64,000 nt of DNA, taken from assembly GCA_003008705.1 (NCBI GenBank), contig PDUO01000040.1, positions 248,001-312,000 on the forward strand, in the 5' to 3' direction. Position numbers and translations under genes: made by a program. The notes under the pieces were generated by a model. The model was not told the DNA's origin. It saw only the letters and a list, made by a program, of their open reading frames with translations, and ran no database searches. Origin of the DNA: Pezicula radicicola. Taxonomy: Eukaryota > Ascomycota > Leotiomycetes > Helotiales > Dermateaceae. Below are positions 44,759 to 54,634 of the stretch, piece after piece (positions within the stretch are counted from its first letter, which is position 1; every line of letters begins with the position of its first letter).

Positions 44759-45481
44759 ATGGCACCTTGGTTCAAATACTCGACGTTGCAAGGCACGAAT
44801 GTCGAGGACAAAGATTTCGACAATGACAGCACCGAGGAGCTTCTCACGCCAAAGAAAAGAAGAAACTTCAGCTTCAGAACCATCTTGGCGTTTGTAGGCG
44901 GGCTTGCCTTCGGAATCGTACTGGCAGTGGCCTTCAAGTCGTCAATATTTTCCAAGAAACTACCAGTTCCTTCGAGAAGTGGTTACTACGCCACCAAGAT
45001 TGTTAATGGCCAAGTCATTGAAGGAACGCAATGTGGAGATTCATGGCAAGAGGCAAAAGCTCTTGGTTGTATCTACGATAAGATGGCATCACGATGGTAC
45101 TCTCCAGAGTGCTTCGACAAAGAATCATTCGAAGCCATGATGACAGAACCCGGAACCAACTTCACATGGTATTCAGACAAGGAACACACTATTCAAGTCC
45201 CCTCTGAAATCGCCCAGCACGGAGAATTCGAACTTCTTTTCCCTCTCTACGACTTTCACAAGATTCACTGCCTTTACCTCTGGCGAAAGATGCATCATGC
45301 CCTCCTTAATAATCTACCTCTTGATGACGATCTTATGGAGGAAGACCACACTATTCATTGCACCAAGAACCTTCTTACCTGGCCCGATCCAAATGTCCAG
45401 GAAGTTGCATCGATTGCTCATGCTGGAAGACCCTTCTGTCGTCGCAATCCTCTTGGGGTTATGCCGTGGAAACTGACTTGA
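44759..45481 (+). CDS. UstY/DUF3328-like membrane protein 3
   Basis: A single exon of 240 residues from the ATG at 44759. Acidic N-terminus (VEDKDFDNDSTEELL), a basic KKRR just before a membrane helix at about 41-59 (ILAFVGGLAFGIVLAVAF), then CGDSWQEAKALGCIYDKM and RWYSPECFD. The two motifs are HKIHC (167-171, in FHKIHCLYLWRKMHH) and HTIHC (197-201). It is most like protein 2, suggesting tandem duplication. Same inferred role: membrane-anchored, copper-type oxidase-like modification of a ribosomal peptide, unproven for this subgroup. Confidence 0.78.
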   Translation: MAPWFKYSTLQGTNVEDKDFDNDSTEELLTPKKRRNFSFRTILAFVGGLAFGIVLAVAFKSSIFSKKLPVPSRSGYYATKIVNGQVIEGTQCGDSWQEAKALGCIYDKMASRWYSPECFDKESFEAMMTEPGTNFTWYSDKEHTIQVPSEIAQHGEFELLFPLYDFHKIHCLYLWRKMHHALLNNLPLDDDLMEEDHTIHCTKNLLTWPDPNVQEVASIAHAGRPFCRRNPLGVMPWKLT

Positions 45482-46119
45482 GAGAGGGGTTATCATTTTG
45501 AGTGTAGAATTGGATTGGGGACGTGTAGGTCATGAATATTTCTAGATTGGGCTTGGGGTGGAGGAAAGGGACTCTAACTAGGTAGTTTTTGAGAACAGGA
45601 ATTTGACGCACTTCTCATTTGAACTATGCTCTAGATCTTGAAATGGAATCATTACCGGCCGCAACACCTAAATCAAGCTCCATTACCTATACACCATAAA
45701 AACGTCGATTTTATAACTTCTGTAATTCTTATTAAAAACCTTTAAAAATGATACATAAAATAGATGTAAGATATATAACTAAAATTAAACAATTACAGTG
45801 TCCTGCTGTGTTTTATTAGATTCTATTTTGAAAGGTTATAGTTTTTAAGGGCACATGGTGCACAGGTCCGACCGAGATCGACAAACGACGATAATACTGT
45901 ACGAGTAGCTAATCGTCGGCCGACTCGCTTAGTGCCCGACTTCTTCACGTTCGAACCGACGACTATAAAGTTAAGCACCTTAAAGTAAGCTGACCCAATG
46001 CAGACCTGCCTATTCCTGCTTAGCTTTATGCACAACGTGGATCGAATTTTCAGAAGCTTCTTTCCGCCACAAGCTTCTTTATGCAACCTTAACCAATCCC
46101 CCGCAACTCGTAAACTAGT

Positions 46120-46180
46120 CTATGTCGGTGTGCGGCGCGGGTCTAAAACCCGTTTAATGTAGTACCGTGTTTTTCTTTGT
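46120..46180 (+). repeat. Degraded repeat, partner near 49700
   Basis: The segment around TATGTCGG..GCGGGTCTAAAACCCGTTTAATGT resembles CACGTCGG..CAGGGTTTAAAGCCCGTTTGACGT at about 49690-49740. Differences are mostly transitions. Short and seen by eye only. Confidence 0.35.
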
Positions 46181-47256
46181 ACGCTTACTGTGCTTGTACT
46201 ACTGTAGGATATACCCCACGTCTTATAAGCACTAGCAGAAAGTACCGGAGAATTCAAGATGTGGAGAGCCTCTCAAGACCCTAAGCTTCATTTACGTACT
46301 TTCGTACAAGCGCTCTCTACGACCAAGCTTGGAAGGTTGTACGCCGAAGAAGCTTTTTCTAGTCTAAGCATTGCCACTGTGGATCCTTTAGCTTATTGAA
46401 GGATGTACTATAGGTGCTACAATGTATCTCTATTTGATGTAATGAAGAGATACAATTTACCCGAGCCGAGGCACTGTACGTGAGAGTTGTTCCGCCGATT
46501 TTACGAATTAATTAATAATTAAGCGACAATACATCTAAACCTAATATGTCTTATCTCAAAGTAAAGCTTATAGTTTGTTTAGTATTTAGGTATTTTAGTT
46601 TATAATAGTGGGCTTTCTCCTTATATAGATATATAGAGATCTATGCTTCACGCTTTTAACTTTAATAAAAACTATTTAAGGTAATAACATAGACTTACAT
46701 AGCAGATTTTAAGGATAATTTCAATATACTACTTTATTCTATTTGTTGCAAAGTATAAAGAGTTATACTTAATAATATATAATAGCTAATACCTCTCTGT
46801 CGCTTAGGGGCACAAACATAGTTTGTATGTAAAACTTAATCAAATTAGCGATGAATTAACCAATTCGACCCCGTGGTCAACTTGTCGGAAAAGAGTTGAC
46901 TTATCGAAATCTAGTTCATTGGCTCAACATGATCATCAAGGAAGCGGGGTAACGTTCCTTTGCAAGTTTACGGAGACTGACCCTAGAAGCATTTGCAATC
47001 CACTACTTGCATGTTACAATAAGCACTTGAGAAACACTTTACATATCCTTGTTCAATATGCAGCTTATTCACAGTCGGCCGGCACACGAAAAGCTGTCCC
47101 TGTACAACCAGTCAGTAAGCTCCAGTAACTAGCCCCATAGAATTTGCTGAGCAGCTCCATTTCACAAAGTCAAGTAAGTCCGTTAGTCTTTCAGATATCG
47201 ATATCGCATAGCTTTTGAGTCCAAGCTCTTAACTTTTGAGCTTTCACACAATCAAC

Positions 47257-47317
47257 CTTCTCAAATTTCTCATTCTCATTCGTATTCCTCTATCTTCTTC
47301 ACTCATCTTCATTCAAA
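47257..47317 (+). promoter_or_regulatory. Pyrimidine-rich leader of the precursor gene
   Basis: The 60 bases before the precursor ATG are strongly CT-rich (runs such as TCTTCTTCACTCATCTTC) and end in TTCAAAATG, an adequate fungal start context. CT-rich leaders of this kind are common in highly expressed fungal genes. Confidence 0.5.
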
Positions 47318-47770
47318 ATGAGAGCTTCTCTATTCTTCATCGGTGCTTCTATTGTCGCCTATGCTTCGGCCGGCGTTATTCTCCATGCAAGAGGAACAGA
47401 CTCGACGGCTGCTTACCCCGTGATCGAGGAGGATATTGTTGAAGCTGTGAAGAGAAGCCAGGACTCTACTGCTGCGTACCCCGTCATTGAAGAGGATATT
47501 GTTGAGTCCAAGAAGAAGAGAAGCCAAGACTCCACCGCTGCTTACCCGGTAATTGAAGAGGATATTGTCGAGTCTAAGAAGAGAAGTCAAGACTCAACTG
47601 CTGCTTATCCTGTCATTGAAGAGGATATTGTCGAATCCAAGAGAAGCCAGGACTCTACTGCAGCTTATCCCGTGATTGAGGAGGATATTGTTGAGTCCAA
47701 GAAAAAGAGAAGCCAAGACTCTACTGCAGCCTATCCCGTCATTGAGGAGGACATTGTTGAGTCTAAGTAA
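47318..47770 (+). CDS. Six-repeat RiPP precursor, dikaritin/UstA-like
   Basis: A single exon of 150 residues. Residues 1-19 (MRASLFFIGASIVAYASAG) form a clear secretory signal. After a short spacer, six copies of DSTAAYPVIEEDIVE occur at 28-42, 49-63, 71-85, 92-106, 112-126 and 134-148. The first five copies are each followed by a basic cleavage site (VKR, KKKR, KKR, KR, KKKR), and copies two to six begin with SQ. This is the architecture of UstA/PhomA-type precursors: secretion, Kex2 cutting at KR, trimming, and tyrosine-based macrocyclisation by UstY proteins. The probable core lies around AAYPVI: a Tyr followed by Val/Ile recalls the Tyr-Ile cores YAIG (ustiloxin) and YVIPID (phomopsin). 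Core limits and product are inferred. Five UstY-like genes lie within 6 kb on either side. The product could be toxic or signalling; nothing here decides. Confidence 0.88.
   Translation: MRASLFFIGASIVAYASAGVILHARGTDSTAAYPVIEEDIVEAVKRSQDSTAAYPVIEEDIVESKKKRSQDSTAAYPVIEEDIVESKKRSQDSTAAYPVIEEDIVESKRSQDSTAAYPVIEEDIVESKKKRSQDSTAAYPVIEEDIVESK
47399..47767 (+). repeat. Six tandem coding repeats of the precursor
   Basis: Units of about 60-66 bases encode an identical 15-residue peptide six times, while their third codon positions differ (for example GCT/GCG/GCA for Ala, GTG/GTC/GTA for Val, GAG/GAA for Glu). Unit length varies only at the Lys/Arg linker. Confidence 0.93.
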
Positions 47771-48373
47771 CTCACGAACACTGTGAGTAGCACAGCTCCT
47801 CCCTATGTCTCATCTCAAGCTAACTTCCGAAGAAAACGAACGATATCTGGGGACTTTGGGAAGACTTTATGGAGGGTATTGGAGGAAGTTTGGGACCATG
47901 GGACCAAGTTTTGAAGTAGGCTAAAGTAGACAGTCAGATGCTCAATCACACTCTTTAGGTACTTGAATTGAGATTTTTGCAATGAATTTCGTAAAATCAG
48001 TGTTCGTTCTTACCTGAGTGTCTCCATGTAAACAATGTTCACCTGTATGTCAGAAAAGACGCATTGCCAAGTGTTCCTAGATTATGCCAATGTACTGATA
48101 AGAAGCCGAAGTGAGCAAATGGTGAGACTCACAAAATATTTGGGAGGAATGAGACCCTCTTCGTTAAGTCAGTTCAAAAGTTAAATAAGACAGCTTCGCA
48201 GACCTTACAAAAAAGAATTTCAGTCCTTAGCAAGTCATCAAAGTGCAGTAAAGATCAGTGAATTTATAAAGCCATTTTGGCAAGTTGAGGCGTTGACGCA
48301 GGAAAGAAGATTCATTATAGCAGTAAAAGTCAGTTGAGACGCCTGAGACTTCAATTATATTCTTGCTCATTCT
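47771..48373. other. Convergent intergenic
   Basis: 3' flanks of the precursor and the minus-strand UstY-like gene 4. No other gene, peptidase or tyrosinase fragment is seen. Confidence 0.5.
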
Positions 48374-49093
48374 TCATTCTATAGTTGCAAAGTTTCCCAT
48401 CCCTAACTGCTGAAACCCACTCGCATCACAAGTAGCATAAACCAACACAGCCTTCGTATTGACCTTCCTCCAATCATAGCGAAACGGATTCGTCAACCAC
48501 ATCTGACAATGCTCAACATGCTCATAATCCCAACTCGCCACCGTAAACTCCGCCTGTCGTCTAAAGAACTTCCTCATCAAAAAGGCGCAATGCCAAAAAT
48601 GGGATCCCCAGACTGTGTACAACACTTCCACACTGCCTTCATACACGGTATCAAAATCCACGACTTCGGTGCCGTTCCTGTTGGCGTAGTATGGTAAGTC
48701 GTCTCTTTTGTGAATTGTGATGAATTCGGCGTTCAGCTCGGGATCAAAACAAGGCTCAGGGACCCAGGTGTAGCTCCAGGTTTGGAGTTTGCAGCCCAGA
48801 GAGCGTGCTTCTGCTGGACTGTTGCCGCAGTGAAGTGCTTGAGAAACTGGTGGTGTGTGTTCTGGTTCTGAAGGGTTTGTAGGACAGGAGTGTAGAGGCC
48901 AGAAAGCGGCCCAGACTGCTGATGCTGTAAGTCCTCCTATGAAGGCTGAAAATATCAAGGCCAGAATTATGATGTAGGGCTTCTTTTTCTTTGGTGTGCG
49001 TTTGGGTAGCTCCTCGTCATCACTTCCTCGAAGTAAAGAGACATCTGAACCATCGTCTTTTTCTTCCATCGAGGTCTTCCCACAAGAGGCCAT
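48374..49093 (-). CDS. UstY/DUF3328-like membrane protein 4
   Basis: A single exon of 239 residues from the ATG at 49093; the frame extends upstream only through TTG. Acidic N-terminus, basic KRTPKKKK, membrane helix at about 40-63 (IIILALIFSAFIGGLTASAV), then CGNSPAEARSLGCKLQTWSY and WVPEPCFDPEL. The motifs are HFWHC (165-169) and HVEHC (192-196). It is the close relative of protein 1 (same WGxHFWHCAF-xRKFFR and N-P-x-x-Y-x-W-x-KVN segments) although the two lie at opposite sides of the precursor. The 3' end is 603 bases from the precursor's stop. Confidence 0.76.
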   Translation of the reverse strand: MASCGKTSMEEKDDGSDVSLLRGSDDEELPKRTPKKKKPYIIILALIFSAFIGGLTASAVWAAFWPLHSCPTNPSEPEHTPPVSQALHCGNSPAEARSLGCKLQTWSYTWVPEPCFDPELNAEFITIHKRDDLPYYANRNGTEVVDFDTVYEGSVEVLYTVWGSHFWHCAFLMRKFFRRQAEFTVASWDYEHVEHCQMWLTNPFRYDWRKVNTKAVLVYATCDASGFQQLGMGNFATIE

Positions 49094-50845
49094 GGTGGTT
49101 GTCGTTATTGTTGTTGTTGAAAAGAGCTCGAAGTTTGTATGAGAAGTTTGAGAATGTTTGAAGCTCAACAATTACTCCTTAGACTGACTGTAGAGGCTCT
49201 GGAGTTCCAAGGCGGGACCCCGTTTGATACCATATGCCTAGCTTAGCTACTGGTAGTGCCAAGCTAACGACCACTGTGTCTTAAGCCACGGAACGTTTAG
49301 TCTCGTGCCTTGTCAAAATTTCTTATCTTGAGTCTCGAAAATGGGATGCATAGGGTCAAAAGCATAGTTGTTGGTAAGATACCTTACTGTGCCACCGGAA
49401 GAATATGTTGTTCAACTCTAGTACCATTTCTTGCCCTCCTTTAAATATTTACAACCATTAAAAATATTCGGAAGAGCTTATGTGAGATATTATTATTTGA
49501 TTACATCCATGCAGAACAAAGATATTTAAAATAGAGTAATCGTCGTTCACTCGCTTAGTCTCTTGACTTGCTCGCTACTCGTATTGAAACGGACGTGCGA
49601 AGGTGCATAAGTCGGCCCATAAGCGAGGGACCCCACGATCCTTAGTGAGGGGTTCAGATGCATGCCGCATATGGAAGGTGCTAGCTTGTCCACGTCGGCA
49701 TGTGTTCAGGGTTTAAAGCCCGTTTGACGTCACATCGTGTCGATCACCGAGTTCGCTTATTAGAGATCTATCACAGCCTTACAATATCCCAATATCCCTT
49801 AGCGGCTAACTGTAGCAGATTTTAGCGCAGTAAAAGTAAGCGAGGTAATTTTTCATATAAATTTTATAGCTTTTATACCTAATACGGTTACCTAGTTAAC
49901 TCTCTCTATTTTTATACAACTAAATAAAATAAGAGCTATTCTAATTTATATATATACTCTAGTATTAAAAGTAGTACTGTTGTGTTTCTTTAACTTTTAA
50001 GTCTTCTTATTATAGAGATATAAAGTAGAAGAGTATATAGTTACTTATTTATACTTATATTACTTTACCTACCCTAAGTTAACTAAAATATACTTCCAAA
50101 TTAAGAAAAAAAAATAGTAGTAGTTAGAGAAGTACTAGTTAATTAATATTAAACAAATTTTATTTCGTATAGTAGTCTTTTATAGAGTATTTCTAAGAAA
50201 ACGATATCGAGTTAATTTCTATGTTCTTACGCCAAGGCTGAGTTGGCGCTAGAATATGCCGTGGGTACCAAAGGGATAGGATAGGATTTGTTTAAAATCC
50301 CGGCTCATCTTATCGGGAGGAGCGGCGAGGTACATACTCGCCTGCTGACTGCAGAGGATCAAGGCACTTACTCTCGTGTTGACGGAAGAGTTATCCCAAC
50401 TTCATGATGCCTCGAGAACCCCACTGGAGAGTTTTTGGTAGTACATGCTACGTCGATTGTGCCACCCGACTACATTCTGTACGCGGACAGGGGCATAAAG
50501 ATTCTCAAAACGGAAGTCTGAAGATGCGGACATTTTTTGGGATCTGCAATTCGCTCTAAAACCCCAGCATGAACATTTAGACTTGATTTTGAACCCCGAA
50601 GGCTGTGCCGGTGAGAAAGTCCTATGCATGATGCTCATTATTCGTCGATAATTACGAAAGGTTAGCATGTGAGCAACTCCTTTGGAGAAGAACAGTCAAT
50701 TGTTCCAAGTCAATCCGACCTCCCAATTCAACCTCGAAGCTACATCCAGCTTCTGGGCTTGTTCTCTTCCACTTCTCCCGAAAACTACCATCAGTCGAGG
50801 TGACTTCTCTCCCTCAGTACCAACATCCCACCAATCTCAAGCACA
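49094..50845. other. AT-rich block between UstY-like genes 4 and 5
   Basis: About 49430-50230 is AT-rich with many TA steps, interrupted at 49550-49770 by the degraded repeat that resembles 46120-46180. Frames at 50402-50668 and 50682-50969 have no motifs. The last 150 bases are the leader of UstY-like gene 5. Confidence 0.45.
49690..49745 (+). repeat. Degraded repeat, partner of 46120-46180
   Basis: Contains GGCATGTGTTCAGGGTTTAA followed by AGCCCGTTTGACGT, resembling the copy upstream of the precursor. Eye alignment only. Confidence 0.35.
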
Positions 50846-51862
50846 ATGGAACACGTCTACGAAAAAGTACGACCGTCGTCCGAAGGTTCAAGTGATCTCG
50901 AATCTTCAGAGGAGCTTGGATTCATCTCAGCGCAAACTAGCACCAAACACAAACATACCAATGGCATAGTTCAGCGCTTACGCTCCATGAGCTTCCGTGC
51001 TGTAGTAGAATCATTGATGGCAGGCTCGATATTCATCCTTCTCATCGTTCTCGCCTCTCACAGTTCTGGCTCAACAACAAGCTCAAGCTCAAGCGGGGGC
51101 AAGATTGCGAGATTTGGACCTTCACGTATGTCTCTCCCTTCTCCTCTCATTTTTCAAGTCCTCTCGAACTTGCATTGCAACAAGAAGGCTAGCGAATTAA
51201 CATCCTCGCAGTACCAGAAAAGGTCGTAAAATTCGGAAATGTAGCCGGCTTCGGCCCCGACCTTGTGTACGTCGACCATGAAATGCTCTACAACGCAACA
51301 CACAAGCGTGAGCTGCACGAGAACTGGCAAAAGCTATACCCTAAAAGCAGAGGCTATATAAAATCCACATCTGAGCCAGGAGATGACTTCGAATACTCCA
51401 ACCCCGCCTACATGCTCGATGATTTCATGGAGCCGGGTGATCATTATGAGGGGTACATTTTGAGTGTATTCCACCAGCTGCACTGCCTTGTACGTCTCAC
51501 TCCCCAACCTAAGCAAAAATAAAAGCTAACCAGGAACGAAGTCTATTCTCACGGCCCGTCTTGGAACCTCCTACGAAGAATTCGGACAGTTTACCAGACC
51601 TCAACTCGAGCATACATCCCACTGCATCGAGTATCTGCGTCAAGCCATTCTCTGCGCAGGCGACACCTCGCTTGAAGGAGAGACAGGAGCTTGGCCCGCC
51701 TCTGCTGCTTGGGGGCAGAAGCATACGTGCAAGGACTATGATGCCCTTATTTCGATGGCCGATGAAAGGGGAATGTGGGATCTGAGTGAGGCGAGACATC
51801 CTGACTTGAGCAAAATACATCCAGATCCGGAGGAGACGAAGGGGAAGTATGGTGGCGATTGA
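50846..51862 (+). CDS. UstYa-like oxidase, classical type (protein 5)
   Basis: Three exons (50846-51125, 51212-51489, 51542-51862) give 292 residues. A cytosolic N-terminus precedes a membrane helix at about 53-71 (VESLMAGSIFILLIVLA). The lumenal domain has the classical UstYa signature: GYILSVFHQLHCL with HQLHC at 181-185, then LEHTSHCIEYLRQAILCAGDTSLE with HTSHC at 210-214. These histidine motifs are essential in UstYa/UstYb and related cyclases. The second intron (GTACGT donor, GCTAAC branch, 52 bases) falls between the two motifs and restores frame. It is the member here most likely to carry out peptide macrocyclisation. Confidence 0.87.
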
Positions 51863-52842
51863 TTGGAGTGAGATAGAGTAAACGAGCCTTCTGTACATGG
51901 CGCCTTGGGAGTGAACGTAGGAGATAGGTACAATGCTGAGACTTTAACTCAGCTTTCATGGCATTTGCCAACACATGTAGCAAGTCTGAAGTGGTATGTC
52001 CGGACCGCAATAAGAATAGAAGTAGATTAAATGCACGCCACGAGACATTGATAGGGCGGCTGCTCGCAAAAACCAAGGCTGTTAGGAATCTTTGGGAAGG
52101 TTGTCTGTCTTTTCTTTTCATGGTAGGAAATAATGTCCAATGTGAGCCCCAATGCGAGGCCCAATGGAGGCAGGGTCGCGTACTGTACGGTACTGTAATG
52201 AGAGACTAACGCAGCGAGATCATGAATGCCACTTCTATAACTCACTCCTGCGTTGATTGCTTAACCCGCAGTATAGAGCTTAATGAGGTTAAGTTTATAG
52301 GGCTAATCCAAAAAGGATGTCTGTTCTTGGGTTCTTGTTGACCACATACTAACGAGTAAGGGTCATGGTCTGAGAACTGATAGAGCTCAACAAAACTCCT
52401 ATAAATCCGATGCCTTCGTCTAACTATACTGACAGGCTTCATCAGCTTTCTGGATCTATGCATACTAGGAACGATCGATATCGAAGAACGAAGTCGACTT
52501 CGCCTGTTATCCTTGATGGTATTCGTGGTGTTCGAATAGTGGGTTTCGAATGGCATTTTACTATAGTACGGCCGGACCCTGCACATCCAAACGGCCAAAC
52601 TTTAGCGTGTCGAACGGGCAAACATCGCCTGTGCTGAACATAACAACCCCACCTGTTCACTTATTTATAAGCAGCTACAAGGGGAACGGCAGCTCGCGGA
52701 GATCTCAGGTTATAAGTAGGTACTCTCCTCCTTTTTTTTAAGCTCGTTCTCATTGCAAATTAGTAACCAAGACAATTACTACTCAGCGTCTCCTTAGGTC
52801 TTCATCCTTCAGATTTCTATCACAGCGAATCATCGGTCCACC
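51863..52842. other. Intergenic
   Basis: Frames of 60-118 codons on both strands overlap each other and lack motifs. The final 100 bases are the leader of the DUF1993 gene. No gene is supported. Confidence 0.45.
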
Positions 52843-53346
52843 ATGTCCGACATCAACATCTACGACATCAGCGTTGGCGTTTACATTAAGGGTGTAACTG
52901 TACTGGTCAACATCCTCAAGAAGGCAGCCCTACAACCCGATGCGGCCATCCTGCCGTCCGCAAGATTGATCGACAATATGCAGCCTCTCAGCTTCCAGGT
53001 GCAGTCAGTCTCCAACACGGTCAGTAAGTCGTTGAAGCGGCTGATGGGGCCCGACATTGAGGCGTGGGAAGACAACGAGACGACCATGGAGCAGCTGATC
53101 GCGCGCGCCGAGAAGACCCTCGCGCTGCTACAGAGCATCGACCCCAAGACGCTCGAGGGCAAGGAAATGACCACAGTCAAGCTGCCAATCGGGGAGCTCA
53201 CGGGCAAGCAATTCATCTTGGGGTTCGGAATGCCCAATATCTTCTTCCACCTGCAAATGGCGTATGCCATCCTTCGCATGAAGGGCGTGCCACTTGGCAA
53301 GGCGGACTATCTGGAACCTTGGAATGGTCCGTGGGACCATTCTTGA
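52843..53346 (+). CDS. DUF1993 family protein
   Basis: A single exon of 167 residues, matching the DUF1993 layout: DISVGVYIKGVTVLVNILKK at the start, NMQPLSFQVQSVSNTVSKSL, then EAWEDNETTMEQLIARAEKT and PNIFFHLQMAYAILRMKGVPLGKADYL at the end. The family folds as a four-helix bundle related to DinB and has no established biochemical role. Bacterial and fungal members share these segments. Coding GC is clearly higher than in the AT-rich flanks. It has no visible link to the peptide cluster. Confidence 0.85.
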   Translation: MSDINIYDISVGVYIKGVTVLVNILKKAALQPDAAILPSARLIDNMQPLSFQVQSVSNTVSKSLKRLMGPDIEAWEDNETTMEQLIARAEKTLALLQSIDPKTLEGKEMTTVKLPIGELTGKQFILGFGMPNIFFHLQMAYAILRMKGVPLGKADYLEPWNGPWDHS

Positions 53347-54634
53347 GCGGATGAGGGCTTGACCGCAAATCGGATTGTTCCAGGTACAGACTCCTCGCTA
53401 CTCACTTCACGTCTCTACCATCAAACAGAGTTACCTACACTAGTTGCGGCGAACACTCGCATTGAGCAGGAATCTCCGTGACTTCGAAAACCATATGCAA
53501 TAGAATAGTGGTCATAAGATAGGTGTCCTACCTTCTTTACCACCACCTTCAGGGATTCTCAGAAGGGCATTTAGATCGCAAGGGAAATAAATAGCATTTC
53601 GTCTATTAGCCATTAAGTTCTCAAACCTAAAGAGCCAATCTATCCTGCACAGAGCACGCAAATTTAGTGCCTTGTTTTATAAAACTAGCTACTATCTTCC
53701 CCCTAAATAAAGGTTATTTTTTACAGTGTGGCAAAAGCATAAACAATAACCTTCATTCAGGGCGGGGGGATAGTAGTGTATTTCTTTTGACTACTAGAAA
53801 ACTCTACAGTAAATAGCTAAAATAAGCTTAAAATACCCTATATAAATTATCTTATATCTTATATAAGAACCTTACCGTACTTAATATAACTTAAATAAGT
53901 AACTTTTTATACTAATATTTTACTAACTTTTATACTAAGAAAGTACCTACCCAGGTTAATTTACTAGTAGTAATTCACCCTAAGAAACCTTCTTATTTAT
54001 TGTTCCTCCTTCTAAGAAGTATAAGTATTAAGATATAGTATGTATATTAGATATTAGAGCCCAACCAACCCGACAACGATCCTAAAAATCCGTGTACTGG
54101 AGGTGCCACACCAAGCAACAACCTACAAGAGTGAGTATACACTGCCGCTTTACAGAGATCCTAGCCAATGAATCTTCAATCATGTAAGTATCACCAATAC
54201 TGAGGCTCTACATCCTGCATGTGACCATGTCAGTTGTATCTCCAACGGAGATAAACGATGCAACAAAGAAGGCAAATGAAAGGCAACCAGAGTCCCAACC
54301 TGTCACCCAAGGGGTCAGTCAGAGTTAGGCTCCAAGATCGGGTCGCCTCATATTTGAGCAGGTGGATAATGCGTGTCTGTCCAACACAACCCAAAGATTC
54401 TACAACACATAACATGATTTGGCTGGAAATCCGTTAAAGAGTGTCTTTGACTGGTAGATACAATGGCCCTGTCCTAGTGACATTAGTCTCTATATGTAGT
54501 GTCTTGTTTGCCCCAAACACCAGACACTACTGTACTACTGTCACATCTCAGCAACAAACTTTCGCATATTTCAGCCACCCGCTTCGAATCTTGTGTTCAA
54601 GTTAAGGTCTGTTTTCAGGGATTCTCCTGTCGAG
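53347..54634. other. Intergenic with AT-rich block
   Basis: About 53580-54060 is AT/TpA-rich and includes the inverted repeat at 53689-53776. A 61-codon frame at 54230-54415 is not supported. The rest is the promoter of the next small gene. Confidence 0.45.
53689..53776. repeat. Imperfect inverted repeat (hairpin/MITE relic)
   Basis: The left arm 53689-53718 begins CTACTATCTTCCCCCTAAAT. The right arm 53745-53776 ends with its imperfect complement, GGGCGGGGGGATAGTAG. About 26 of 30 bases pair, with a 26-base loop. Most differences are transitions. It lies in an AT-rich block. Confidence 0.6.

Larger units (their letters stand above)
45482..47317. other. Long AT-rich block upstream of the precursor
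   Basis: No gene is supported. About 45680-45830 and 46500-46800 are very AT- and TpA-rich. The intervening 45840-46480 is mixed, with CpG-depleted repeats of CGTCGG-like words that also recur near 49560-49760 (for example GTCGG...G(T)TTAAAGCCCGTTTGACGT against GGTCTAAAACCCGTTTAATGT). These look like two degraded copies of one repeat on either side of the precursor gene. The last 150 bases are its promoter. Confidence 0.45.

Noticed and set aside
47318..47770. Alternative reading of the repeat protein as a pheromone precursor
   Set aside because: Alpha-factor-like precursors also have Kex2-spaced repeats, but their units are hydrophobic Trp/Pro/Gln peptides without the acidic EEDIVE part. 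The five adjacent UstY-like genes favour a RiPP.
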